Below are positions 1-8,142 of a stretch of DNA of 64,000 nt, piece after piece. Both the position numbers and the translations under genes were made by a program. Source of the stretch: UBA6022 sp049295575 (GTDB lineage: Bacteria > Patescibacteriota > Saccharimonadia > Saccharimonadales > Saccharimonadaceae); the NCBI GenBank assembly GCA_049295575.1, contig JBAQQX010000001.1, positions 1 to 64,000 of the forward strand. Direction: 5' to 3'. Positions within the stretch are counted from its first letter, which is position 1; each line of letters starts with the position of its first letter. The notes under the pieces were generated by a model. The model saw only the letters and a list, made by a program, of their open reading frames with translations. It did no database searches and was not told where the DNA came from.

Positions 1-23
1 ACGCTGCGCATCTTGCGCAGCGT
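1..23. terminator. Perfect 10-bp hairpin at window edge
   Basis: ACGCTGCGCA and TGCGCAGCGT form a perfect 10-bp stem around the 3-nt loop TCT. It lies just downstream of the minus-strand gene ending at 43, so it could be that gene's terminator. The T-run that would settle this lies outside the window. Confidence 0.5.
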
Positions 24-42
24 CACGATCAGTGGGCGTGTC

Positions 43-324
43 CTAGCTTGCGGCCACCTCAGACGGTGTCTTCAGCGGCCGGGTGATCAGGAACACATAG
101 GGTCGATCCATGTCGCGCATCGGTTCCCCTTCACGGGAAATCCTCAGCACTCGATCATTGTGATGCAGGCTGCCCACCGTGCGCCGAAGGCGTGTCAATG
201 ACCAGTCCCGAAGGCCTAGCGTGGCACGAAGATGACTGTAGTCATCAACGACAGTTATCTTCTCCCCGCGGCGAAGGAACTTATCCATGACGGTGTGCTT
301 GTCCTCGATAGTAGTCTTCGACAA
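43..324 (-). CDS. Hypothetical small protein (93 aa)
   Basis: This is a small, soluble, charged protein rich in Arg and Asp that I do not recognise. No membrane segment or signal peptide is visible. The TTG start at 324 is preferred because an AAGGGGTGAG Shine-Dalgarno-like stretch lies a few bases upstream; an internal ATG at 288 would give a protein 12 residues shorter. Base composition is somewhat GC-rich compared with argS next door. It is transcribed in the same direction as argS but separated from it by about 120 bp. Confidence 0.55.
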   Translation of the reverse strand: MSKTTIEDKHTVMDKFLRRGEKITVVDDYSHLRATLGLRDWSLTRLRRTVGSLHHNDRVLRISREGEPMRDMDRPYVFLITRPLKTPSEVAAS

Positions 325-447
325 CTATCTCACCCCTTTTCGTAAAACACGGACGCGCCGTGCACATGCTCGACTGCCAAACCAGGCCGGCTTAACGATG
401 GCCGATGCACATTTTACATATTATACATTAATATGTAATTATTGCAA

Positions 448-2127
448 CTACATCTGCGAAGGAACCTGGATACCAAGAAGACTTAGGCCATGTTCAAAGA
501 TTTGACTGACATTCCCAAGCAGTTTGAGTCGAGCCGCTTTTTCTGTCTCATCAGCATCACTGACACGAGTGACTTCATAGTAGCGGTTTAGCTCTCGAGC
601 GAGCTCATACAAATAGCTCGCTACTTTATGCGGTTCGATATCGCGAGCAGCTAGACGCACTACGGCCGGATACTCCAAAAGCTTAGCAATAACCTGTTTT
701 TCCGCCTCGTAATCGTAGCTCGATGTATCGATAGAAGGAACCTCGTTATCAGCAATGATCTTATTGACACGTACCGCTGCATACTGAATATACGGACCAC
801 TGAATCCGGTAAGCGCAAAGATACTATCCCAGTCGAACAAAATATTAGTACGACGGTCAGCTGCAAAGTCGCTGAACTTAATCGCGCCAAGTGCAATCCG
901 CTTTACATCCTCGTCACTCACCTCACGCCCCGCGACAATCTCGCGCGCCTTTGCCTCAGCCGTATCAAGTAATTCCTCCATCAGAACAACACCTTTACGG
1001 CTGCTCATCTTCTCACGAACACCTTCTTCATTTACTTGGTCGATGAGGCCAAACCAAAGATGAATCAGCTCCGTTTGAATACCAAGTTTCTTCGCCATGG
1101 CAAATAACTGTGAAAAATAAAATTGTTGTTCGCTACCAACTGAGTAGATCACACGATCAGGTTGCCATGTCTCTTCACGATACAAAATCGTCGCAAGATC
1201 GGTTGTTGCATAGAGCGCTGCGCCGTTACTCTTTTGAACAAGAAGCGGCACATCAAAACCAAACTCATCGAGAGGGACAATTACCGAACCATCGTCGTTC
1301 TGAACGGCAATACCTGTTTGTAATAATTTCTGAACCGCTTCTTTACCTTTCGGCGCAAAGAAGGCTTCGCCGAGTTCATACTGCGTATCGATACGCAGTC
1401 GGCCCATAACATCGTGGATATGTGCGAGACTAATCTCATTAAAACGCTGACTATACGCTATGGCGTCGGCGTCGCCGTTCTCAAGTTTGAGTAGCCAATA
1501 CTGTACGTCATTTGCGAGGCTATCCCCACCTTGTTCTTTTTCATCCTTCAAGGCTTTTTTCGTCTCAATGTAGACACGTCCCAGTTCGTACACGCCGCCA
1601 CGCGCCAAGGCTTCTTCGCTACTAAATTTCAAAAAGCCGACAACCCATATTCCGAATGGCGCACCATAGTCACCAAGATGGTTATCGGTAATGACCGTCC
1701 AGCCAGTCGCTTCCATTAGACGCTTAGCCGCCCAGCCCTGGTTACCCGTGCGAAGATGTCCAATACTATATGGCTTCGCCATATTTTGACTTGGGTACTC
1801 TACGACCACCGTCTTACCTGCCCCGTCGTTATTTTCACCGTATGAATCATTCCACTGTTCATGAAGGTTCACAAACAAGCTCTTAGCTGCAACACGGAGA
1901 TTGATAAAACCCGGTCCTGCAATTGTTACTTCAGAAAAATCACCAGTTTGTCGCAACTCATCAGTAATTAGCTCAGCTACCTCTCGAGGATTCTTCCCGA
2001 GAGGCTTTGCTAGCTGAAGAGCAACGTTAGTAGCATAATCACCGAATTGGGCATCTGGACGCGTCAGTTGCACGGCTTGTTCGACGCCGAAGAGTCGACT
2101 AATAATCTGTTCAATAGTTTTATTCAT
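448..2127 (-). CDS. argS: Arginyl-tRNA synthetase
   Basis: A class I aminoacyl-tRNA synthetase that charges tRNA-Arg in the cytoplasm. The 559-aa length is normal for ArgS. The ATP-binding HIGH element appears as SIGHLRT near residues 121-127, preceded by the ArgS-typical SQNMAKPY stretch, and the second signature appears as KMSSRKG around residue 375. The C-terminal helical DALR anticodon-binding region is present and ends in GLSLLGIQVP. An ATTATA (TATAAT on the minus strand) at 2136-2141 lies 8 nt before the ATG, so the mRNA leader is very short; AGGA within that gap could also act as a weak ribosome site. A 50-aa gene precedes it. Confidence 0.97.
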   Translation of the reverse strand: MNKTIEQIISRLFGVEQAVQLTRPDAQFGDYATNVALQLAKPLGKNPREVAELITDELRQTGDFSEVTIAGPGFINLRVAAKSLFVNLHEQWNDSYGENNDGAGKTVVVEYPSQNMAKPYSIGHLRTGNQGWAAKRLMEATGWTVITDNHLGDYGAPFGIWVVGFLKFSSEEALARGGVYELGRVYIETKKALKDEKEQGGDSLANDVQYWLLKLENGDADAIAYSQRFNEISLAHIHDVMGRLRIDTQYELGEAFFAPKGKEAVQKLLQTGIAVQNDDGSVIVPLDEFGFDVPLLVQKSNGAALYATTDLATILYREETWQPDRVIYSVGSEQQFYFSQLFAMAKKLGIQTELIHLWFGLIDQVNEEGVREKMSSRKGVVLMEELLDTAEAKAREIVAGREVSDEDVKRIALGAIKFSDFAADRRTNILFDWDSIFALTGFSGPYIQYAAVRVNKIIADNEVPSIDTSSYDYEAEKQVIAKLLEYPAVVRLAARDIEPHKVASYLYELARELNRYYEVTRVSDADETEKAARLKLLGNVSQIFEHGLSLLGIQVPSQM

Positions 2128-2135
2128 TGAGTCCT

Positions 2136-2141
2136 ATTATA
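2136..2141 (-). promoter_or_regulatory. -10 box of argS (near-leaderless)
   Basis: TATAAT on the minus strand ends 8 nt before the argS ATG at 2127. Transcription would start at or just before the start codon. Confidence 0.45.
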
Positions 2142-2151
2142 ACAGAGTGGA

Positions 2152-2304
2152 CTAGGCGGCCTGTTCGTCATTATCAAGACCAGTATCAAGAATATTCCCA
2201 GAGACTAGATTAATACCCTTAACCTGCTGCATGAGGTAACTCAGCGCGCTCATGTCGTCGATACCTAGGTCGGTTGTTTCAAGTGTAATTTTTTCTTCAG
2301 CCAT
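2152..2304 (-). CDS. Small acidic protein (50 aa), unknown
   Basis: An ATG-initiated reading frame of 51 codons sits between pyrG and argS on the same strand. It starts MAEEKITLET and ends DNDEQAA. The product is acidic, soluble and without a recognisable domain. It ends 24 nt before argS. No good Shine-Dalgarno sequence is visible. I include it because the frame is uninterrupted, fills the gap and has coding-like composition, but function is unknown. Confidence 0.5.
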   Translation of the reverse strand: MAEEKITLETTDLGIDDMSALSYLMQQVKGINLVSGNILDTGLDNDEQAA

Positions 2305-2350
2305 ATGTTTGTTTTCTTATATTTCTATCTTTAACATTAGCACTTTTACA

Positions 2351-3931
2351 CTACTTTGTCAATGCAGCCTTAATGAGGCCACTAAAGAGTGGATGCGCAC
2401 GAGATGGTCGACTCCTAAATTCAGGGTGTGCCTGAGTTGCGACAAAATAAGGATGATGCGGTGCTTCTACAAACTCGACGAGTTTTCCGTCTGGTGACAT
2501 GCCACTCACACGCACACCTCCTAGGGCAATGTCATCAACGAATGCTCGATTCACTTCATACCGATGGCGGTGGCGCTCAGTAATCTCCGACGCCTGGTAT
2601 ACCTGAGCAACTTTTGATCCCTTAATGAGGGTTGCAGAATAATCGCCAAGTCGAAGTGTACCTCCGGTTGATTCCTTACCCGACTGTCCGTCCATGATAT
2701 AGACAACATTTTGCTCGGTTTCGGCAAATTCACTACTATTTGCTTCTGTAAGTCCACCTTTTCGGGCAGCAGCAATCACTGCTACTTGAAGACCTAAGCA
2801 TATGCCGAGATACGGGACATTATGATCAAGAGCGAAGCGAGCTGCTGCAATTTTCCCCTCAACGCCACGAACGCCAAAGCCACCTGGAACAAGCAATCCG
2901 TCGACGGCGGAAAAATCTTTTTCAGTTGCCGTTTCAGCATTAATCCATACAATCTTGAGACAAGTCGATTGCTCCCATGCTGCCGCCTTTAGGGCCTCGA
3001 GGACAGAGAGGTAGGTGTCCTCGTTATCCATATACTTCGCCACGAGACCGATCGTAACTGTCCTGTCGTGTTTTGCACTCTGCTGATCAAGAATCTTCTG
3101 CCACTTATCAAGGACCGGTTGCGCCGTGAGTCCTGAAAACTTCGTCAGAAGGTCATGTAGTCCGCTGCTCGCAATTGCGAGAGGAATCTGGAAGACCGTC
3201 TCTACATTCGGCTGTAGCAACACCGCGCTTCGCGGCACACCTCCGAATAGACTAATTTTATCCGCGATACTCTCCGGAGCCGGTGCGTCGGTTCGCACTA
3301 TCACACTGTCTGGCACGATACCGAAACCGCGGAGGTCGTTAAGGGCATTTTGAGCAGGCTTAGATTTAAATTCTTTGCTCGTGCTAATAAACGGCACGTA
3401 CACCACGTGGACATAGAGGCAATTTTCCCGGCCTACCTTCTGGCCTAGTTCACGAATTGCTTCAATGAAGCTTAGGCCCTCATAGTCTCCGACCGTCCCG
3501 CCAATCTCAACAATATGAATATCGCTGTCTTTTCCGGCTTCAATAATTGCTTGCTGAATCGACTGCGTTAAATGTGGTACGAGCTGTACTGTCTTGCCAC
3601 CAAATTTACCCGCTCGCTCATCGGCAATAAGCTGAGATAATAATTTACCCGATAGGGTTGCGTTCTTCTGTGTCAGCTCAATATCCAAGAACCGTTCATA
3701 GTGACCTAGGTCCAGATCAGTCTCCGCTCCGTCCTTCGTCACAAAACATTCGCCGTGTTCCGCAGGATTCAAAAGACCCGCATCCACATTGAGATACGGG
3801 TCGCATTTCTGAATCGAAACGACACTACCTTTAGCTTGTAAAACTGCGCCAATACTCGCTGCAGTAATGCCTTTTCCTACCCCCGAGAGCACACCCCCAG
3901 TTACAAATATGTATTTCTGTTTTTGATCCAT
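2351..3931 (-). CDS. pyrG: CTP synthase
   Basis: Converts UTP to CTP using ATP and glutamine-derived ammonia. The N-terminal synthetase domain opens KYIFVTGGVLSGVGKG (the family P-loop-like motif), and the C-terminal class I glutamine amidotransferase domain carries the nucleophile motif GICLGLQ and the late HPEF motif of the Cys-His-Glu triad. Length (about 526 aa) is normal. I prefer the ATG at 3931 because CTP synthases begin only a few residues before YIFVTGG, and a GGGAG lies 11 nt upstream; an in-frame ATG at 3949 would add six residues. Two palindromic boxes resembling NrdR sites lie upstream at 3982-4030. Confidence 0.97.
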   Translation of the reverse strand: MDQKQKYIFVTGGVLSGVGKGITAASIGAVLQAKGSVVSIQKCDPYLNVDAGLLNPAEHGECFVTKDGAETDLDLGHYERFLDIELTQKNATLSGKLLSQLIADERAGKFGGKTVQLVPHLTQSIQQAIIEAGKDSDIHIVEIGGTVGDYEGLSFIEAIRELGQKVGRENCLYVHVVYVPFISTSKEFKSKPAQNALNDLRGFGIVPDSVIVRTDAPAPESIADKISLFGGVPRSAVLLQPNVETVFQIPLAIASSGLHDLLTKFSGLTAQPVLDKWQKILDQQSAKHDRTVTIGLVAKYMDNEDTYLSVLEALKAAAWEQSTCLKIVWINAETATEKDFSAVDGLLVPGGFGVRGVEGKIAAARFALDHNVPYLGICLGLQVAVIAAARKGGLTEANSSEFAETEQNVVYIMDGQSGKESTGGTLRLGDYSATLIKGSKVAQVYQASEITERHRHRYEVNRAFVDDIALGGVRVSGMSPDGKLVEFVEAPHHPYFVATQAHPEFRSRPSRAHPLFSGLIKAALTK

Positions 3932-3981
3932 GTTCGCTTTGTCTCCCATGGAACTTCATTGTAACAGGTAGTACGTCATAT

Positions 3982-4030
3982 ACGCTACATGTAGTATATT
4001 GTCATATTTACAATACGCTATATGTACAGA
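3982..4030. promoter_or_regulatory. Pair of NrdR-box-like palindromes upstream of pyrG
   Basis: CTACATGTAG (3985-3994) and CTATATGTAC (4018-4027) are each preceded by ACG and are 33 bp apart. Each matches 8 of 10 core positions of the published NrdR box core CWATATATWG. NrdR boxes usually come as pairs about three helical turns apart. A very similar box lies upstream of nrdA at 12348-12363. Assignment to NrdR is inference. Confidence 0.4.
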
Positions 4031-4121
4031 TAAAAACACATCAGTCATCCCTTGAACTTACTAAATATTTAGTGCTTATGCTCTAAGTTTGGTATAGTAT
4101 TTCCAAAGGCTTTTAGCATTT

Positions 4122-5057
4122 ATGATATACAAACAGAGACACCAGCCAGGCTTTACGATTGTCGAACTTCTTATTGTGATTGTCATTATTGGTATCCTTG
4201 CCGCTATTACTATCGTTGCCTATAATGGCATTCAGGAACGGGCTCGTACCACCTCTCTAAACACTGCCCTATCTCAAGCAGCGAAGAAGCTTACGGTCTA
4301 CCAAGTTGACAACCCAGACCAGTATCCGGCAGCGACAGGTACCAATGGCATTGGCAACCTTGCAAACCTTGGCATTACTAATAGCCAGGATGTGTCGTAT
4401 CAATATAGCGCCTCGGGCAACACGTACTGCCTCACTGCCACTAATGGAACAATGAGTCGCAAGATAAGCAGCACATCTTCTACTTCGCTCAGCGGCGGCT
4501 GCGCTGGACACGGCGTCGGAGGTGTCGCAGCTATCACCAATCTAGCTAGCAATCCTGGCAGCGAAGTAGCTGGATTAAACATGAGTAATGGCGGCGGCGC
4601 CACCATTGGCCGCACGACAGTTCGTTTTCATAGCGGAAGTGCCTCCACGCTCTTAACAAAAGGGACCGGATATGGCTTCGCAAGAAGTGGAGATACGTCA
4701 TCCTTTGGCATCGGTGACGAGACAGTTACCTTTTCGGCATGGATATACACCAGTGAATCCAGTGTCATAATGGTGCGCCGCGGTACTGGCGTGAGCTACG
4801 TGGCATATACAAAGCCAGTGACGCCAAACACGTGGACCCGCATCTCACAAACAGTTACCATACCAACTGGTGCAACGAATTTCTTCATGGACATTGGCTG
4901 GGAAGGCTCACAGGCTCCAGCAGGCGCAACACTGTACGTTGATGACGTCATGGCGACCCAGGGATCGACGCTGTACACCTATGCCGACGGCAACTCAACC
5001 GACTGGGTATGGAACAGTACTCTCAATAACTCAACGTCAACAGGACCTGCATTATGA
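4122..5057 (+). CDS. Type IV pilin-like protein with large C-terminal domain
   Basis: Prepilin with a 10-residue leader ending in Gly, cleaved before FTIVELL, and Glu at position +5 of the mature protein. The hydrophobic N-terminal helix continues to AAITIVAYNGIQ. At 311 aa it is much longer than a plain pilin. The C-terminal half (about 150-300) is rich in Ser, Thr and Gly, has aromatic strands like a carbohydrate-binding or lectin-like beta sandwich, and ends with YADGNSTDWVWNSTLNNSTS. The product of 33623-34561 shares this C-terminal ending and the linker VAAITNLA, so the two are paralogues. The gene is divergent from pyrG and overlaps the next pilin by 4 nt (ATGA). TATAGT at 4093-4098 is a likely -10. 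Confidence 0.88.
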   Translation: MIYKQRHQPGFTIVELLIVIVIIGILAAITIVAYNGIQERARTTSLNTALSQAAKKLTVYQVDNPDQYPAATGTNGIGNLANLGITNSQDVSYQYSASGNTYCLTATNGTMSRKISSTSSTSLSGGCAGHGVGGVAAITNLASNPGSEVAGLNMSNGGGATIGRTTVRFHSGSASTLLTKGTGYGFARSGDTSSFGIGDETVTFSAWIYTSESSVIMVRRGTGVSYVAYTKPVTPNTWTRISQTVTIPTGATNFFMDIGWEGSQAPAGATLYVDDVMATQGSTLYTYADGNSTDWVWNSTLNNSTSTGPAL

Positions 5058-5569
5058 CAAAGCTACGCCCATCAGGTTTTACGATTGTCGAACTTCTTAT
5101 TGTGATCGTCATTATTGGTATTCTCGCAGCTATCACTGTCGTTGCCTATAACGGTATTCAGGACAGGGCGAAAAATTCCAAAAGAGACAGTGATGTCACC
5201 CTTTATACCAAAGCTATCTTTGCCGCTCGTGTTAACGACGGCAAACTACTTAAAGATATCACCGGCAGCACCTGGTCGGCAGGATCATGCGCCGTATCGT
5301 CTGGCAATACTGGCAATGTTGAACCGAAAGATCTCGCCAAGACCCACATTTGCTGGACGCGCTACTACGACAACCTCACACGAATAGGCACCGCGGCGAG
5401 CATGAACCTCGACGGCCTCCGGGCTGGAGATGCGCGCGGCAATCCCTACATTCTCGACGAGAATGACGGTGAAAGCTGCTCACAAGACCTTATTGCCACC
5501 TTCACAGGCAACGGAACCGCTAGCTACAGTACTTTTAAGTACATCCCAAGAGTAACAGCTGACTGCTAG
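5054..5569 (+). CDS. Type IV pilin-like protein
   Basis: Prepilin of 171 aa with the leader MTKLRPSG, cleavage before FTIVELL, Glu at +5 and a single N-terminal hydrophobic helix. The C-terminal globular part contains paired cysteines (SCAVSS, HICW, SCSQD, near the end DC) that could form disulfides. Its first 90 bp are almost identical in DNA to those of the preceding pilin. It starts within the stop codon of that pilin, so the two are probably cotranslated. Its 3' end overlaps the convergent zwf by 4 nt. Confidence 0.88.
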   Translation: MTKLRPSGFTIVELLIVIVIIGILAAITVVAYNGIQDRAKNSKRDSDVTLYTKAIFAARVNDGKLLKDITGSTWSAGSCAVSSGNTGNVEPKDLAKTHICWTRYYDNLTRIGTAASMNLDGLRAGDARGNPYILDENDGESCSQDLIATFTGNGTASYSTFKYIPRVTADC

Positions 5570-6846
5570 ATAATATCTTCAACGCGCGACTGAAGACTAT
5601 ATTGTTTTAGTGGCTCGTTATCCATATTCCAGGCATCCTGAATCGGCTGTAATATCTCCCAGCTGCGCAGTACTTCTGCGCTACTTGTAAAGAGGTTCTT
5701 ATGACCACGAATCGCATCAACAATCACTTGCTCGTAGGCATCTGGCAACTTTGTATTCTCAGGGAAATTAAGTTCGAGATGACGAGTTTCAAATTCACGG
5801 TCGTATCCCGGTTTTTTAGTAAATAGTTCGATATCAATACCTTCATTTGGCTGAATGCGAAATACGATACGATTGCTCTGTGCCTCATGAAGCTTCGTTA
5901 GATGAATTCGAATCTCAGTTGACTTCACGTCAAGCGCCTTGCCTGTCGTAAGACGGATTGGCACATCAAGCCAGCGTGGTTGGTTAGACTGAAGCTCAAG
6001 TGACACAAAGGTCTCAGTTAGGCTGCCTAAGTTTCCTGCTTCTTCCTGGTAGCCTTCATACTGTGCGCGACTAGCTTTTAGTGGATCAGCCACTTGAAGC
6101 TGCTCAAGTGCTTTCAGACGCAGCTCCGGAAGTTCCGACCAGGCAAAGTCGTGCGGAATATCCATGAGTGTTAGTGCAAGTAATTGCATAAGATGACCTT
6201 GTATAAAATCCCTAAGTGCACCAGTTTGTTCATAGAACTCAGCGCGCCCCTCGATGCCTATCTTCTCGGTCGCAACGATTTCAATGGATTCAATAAAGTT
6301 ATCATTCCAGATATTTCCAAACAAGGCGTTGCCGCCGCGAAAAGCCACAATATTCTGCGCCATCTCCTTAGCTAGGTAGTGATCGATACGATACAGCTGA
6401 TCCTCGGTATAATAACGAGCTGTTCTTGAAATTGCATCCTGAGCTGAAGCCAAATCAACGCCAAATGGTTTTTCAAACAAAATCTTCACATTTGGCGTCG
6501 TCATCCCCGCCTCGCCCATAAAGTCGACAATCGCCGTTGCAGCTGATGGCGGCACGGACAAGTAAGCGATAAGCTGCTCGTCGTCACTAAGTGCGATATA
6601 TTCCTTAAGACGAGTATAATCACCTACTTTAGCAAGATCCATCGAGAAAATAGCCACCTTGTCTGCTAGCTCAGCACTACCAAGTGATTTCATTAAAAGC
6701 TCAGGCACATCTACATCGCGACGCGATACACCGATAATCGACAAGTCATCAAACTCACCGGTAGCATAAATTTCTTTCAGAGCAGGAAGTAGCTTACGAG
6801 TACTAAGATCACCCGTGATGCCAAAAATGAGAAGTTTTGTTTTCAT
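5566..6846 (-). CDS. zwf: Glucose-6-phosphate 1-dehydrogenase
   Basis: Oxidises glucose 6-phosphate to 6-phosphogluconolactone, the entry to the oxidative pentose phosphate pathway. The nucleotide-binding motif FGITGDLSTRK is at residues 8-18, EKPFG at 125-129, and the active-site signature RIDHYLAKE at 153-161. At 426 aa it is somewhat shorter than the usual 480-500 aa, mainly by compact loops. A TATACT box at 6854-6859 lies 7 nt before the ATG, so the mRNA is probably leaderless. It is flanked by pilin genes and not by other pentose phosphate genes. Confidence 0.95.
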   Translation of the reverse strand: MKTKLLIFGITGDLSTRKLLPALKEIYATGEFDDLSIIGVSRRDVDVPELLMKSLGSAELADKVAIFSMDLAKVGDYTRLKEYIALSDDEQLIAYLSVPPSAATAIVDFMGEAGMTTPNVKILFEKPFGVDLASAQDAISRTARYYTEDQLYRIDHYLAKEMAQNIVAFRGGNALFGNIWNDNFIESIEIVATEKIGIEGRAEFYEQTGALRDFIQGHLMQLLALTLMDIPHDFAWSELPELRLKALEQLQVADPLKASRAQYEGYQEEAGNLGSLTETFVSLELQSNQPRWLDVPIRLTTGKALDVKSTEIRIHLTKLHEAQSNRIVFRIQPNEGIDIELFTKKPGYDREFETRHLELNFPENTKLPDAYEQVIVDAIRGHKNLFTSSAEVLRSWEILQPIQDAWNMDNEPLKQYSLQSRVEDII

Positions 6847-6853
6847 ACCCTTT

Positions 6854-6859
6854 AGTATA
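6854..6859 (-). promoter_or_regulatory. -10 box of zwf (leaderless spacing)
   Basis: TATACT on the minus strand, 7 nt before the zwf ATG. The stretch TATACTAAAGG before ATG recurs at 28140 and 33147. Confidence 0.5.
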
Positions 6860-6924
6860 CACCCTCGTACAACAGCATGCTATACTTTATATAGTTATTG
6901 AAACTACGATCAACGAAATACTTC

Positions 6925-7482
6925 CTACCACTTATACACTTCAATCATACATTCGGTATAGCTACTCGTACGAGACGTAAACTTGGCGCCACTGAGAGTA
7001 AGCTCGTCATACGGAAGACTGAGAACATTAGAGACACCGCAATCACTAGATGGTCCGACATCATACTTCAACACTGCCCTATTGTCGTTATAGTAATTCG
7101 CGTGAAACCACATCGATCCCTTCGGGTTGCTCACCCCGTACTTAAATAATACCGGCTCACCCGTACCGGCGTACTTACGAAGGCTTGTATTAAACGCGGC
7201 ATCATTTGGCACATCATTATACCAATGCTCAGTAAAAGGACATGTAGCATACGACTGCGGAGCTATACAACTAGAAGTGGTCGTACGACCCAAGTCGGCC
7301 TCCCAAAGCTTCAAGCCCTTTATATAAGCATTAGCCTGGCTAACGATCTTGGTAGATTCTGCGCGCTCTTGGATGCCGTTATAGGCGACAATCGTTATAG
7401 CGGCGAGAATACCAATGACGACAATGACAATAAGAAGTTCAACAATTGTAAAGCCTGTTTGTTGTTTATTTTTAACCCACAT
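6925..7482 (-). CDS. Type IV pilin-like protein
   Basis: Prepilin of 185 aa with leader MWVKNKQQTG, cleavage before FTIVELL and Glu at +5. The hydrophobic helix reads IVVIGILAA instead of the IVIIGILAA found in the other copies. The C-terminal domain has several cysteines (SSCIAP, ATCPF, SDCGV, TECMI) and ends VYKW. It follows zwf in reverse orientation and stands alone on the minus strand. Role as major or minor pilin cannot be told from the sequence. Confidence 0.87.
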   Translation of the reverse strand: MWVKNKQQTGFTIVELLIVIVVIGILAAITIVAYNGIQERAESTKIVSQANAYIKGLKLWEADLGRTTTSSCIAPQSYATCPFTEHWYNDVPNDAAFNTSLRKYAGTGEPVLFKYGVSNPKGSMWFHANYYNDNRAVLKYDVGPSSDCGVSNVLSLPYDELTLSGAKFTSRTSSYTECMIEVYKW

Positions 7483-7562
7483 AGATATTCATAGTATGAG
7501 GCGCCGTTCCTTTAAGGTCAAAATATTCATAAGCAAGATACTGCCTATCTCGTTAACCTGCG

Positions 7563-8069
7563 TTAATGGCTTACTTTGTTTTCTAACTCAACTACCGCAC
7601 CCATATGCTTATCGTGGAACTTCACGCTCACATCACTTCCACTAAGCTTCAAAAGAGGATTAATTATATTCACGAGCCCCTTCTCTTCAAACGGTGTCTC
7701 CGAGTACTTTGCATGAAAATCCGACAATCGCTGTCGCGTAACAATCTGTACATGATCAATACCTTCTGGATACGGACTTCCTGGCTTAGGCTGCGGAACC
7801 TCGATATAAGAAATAGACTGCCAGTTGCCTGCCACTAATGGCCTCTCTACGGCAAAAACAGAAATTAAACGACCGTTAACCTCAGTCTCGTCAATCTCCA
7901 ACGCCACGCCCGCAAGTCGTCGCTTCAGCTCATCGTAACGTTCATTCGTTTCAACACGATAACAAATCGTATCTAACTGCACCAGGTCGTCACCTGCAAT
8001 ACCGTGCGCAGCAACAAGCGCATCCACCTTCGTTATGAATGTTTCGTACTCACCGATAATTTCTTTCAT
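7563..8069 (-). CDS. YecM-like VOC-fold protein
   Basis: The 168-aa product resembles E. coli YecM, a putative metal-binding vicinal-oxygen-chelate-fold protein of unknown function. Shared features are DTICYRVETNERYDELK, the NGRLISVF strand, the NWQ turn, an I.YIEVPQPKPGSPYP segment followed by EGIDHVQIV, and the late VSVKFHD. ATG 8069 is chosen over an upstream in-frame start at 8090 because AGAAGGAG lies 5 nt before it. It follows nrdB across a terminator hairpin, so it may be transcribed by read-through or from its own promoter. Function is not known. Confidence 0.75.
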   Translation of the reverse strand: MKEIIGEYETFITKVDALVAAHGIAGDDLVQLDTICYRVETNERYDELKRRLAGVALEIDETEVNGRLISVFAVERPLVAGNWQSISYIEVPQPKPGSPYPEGIDHVQIVTRQRLSDFHAKYSETPFEEKGLVNIINPLLKLSGSDVSVKFHDKHMGAVVELENKVSH

Positions 8070-8090
8070 ATCACTCCTTCTATAAGACAA

Positions 8091-8119
8091 AAGCAGGCGT
8101 CGCTATACGTCGCCTGCTT
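8091..8119 (-). terminator. Terminator of the nrd operon
   Basis: AAGCAGGCG and CGCCTGCTT form a 9-bp stem, followed on the minus strand by TTTTG. It lies 24 nt after the nrdB stop and before yecM. Confidence 0.7.
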
Positions 8120-8142
8120 ATTGGCATTTAGTTTAATACCTA

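Noticed and set aside
5054..7482. Tandem pilin N-terminal blocks as an insertion sequence or CRISPR-like repeat
   Set aside because: The similarity is confined to coding sequence for the pilin N-terminus. There are no terminal repeats, transposase or regular spacers.
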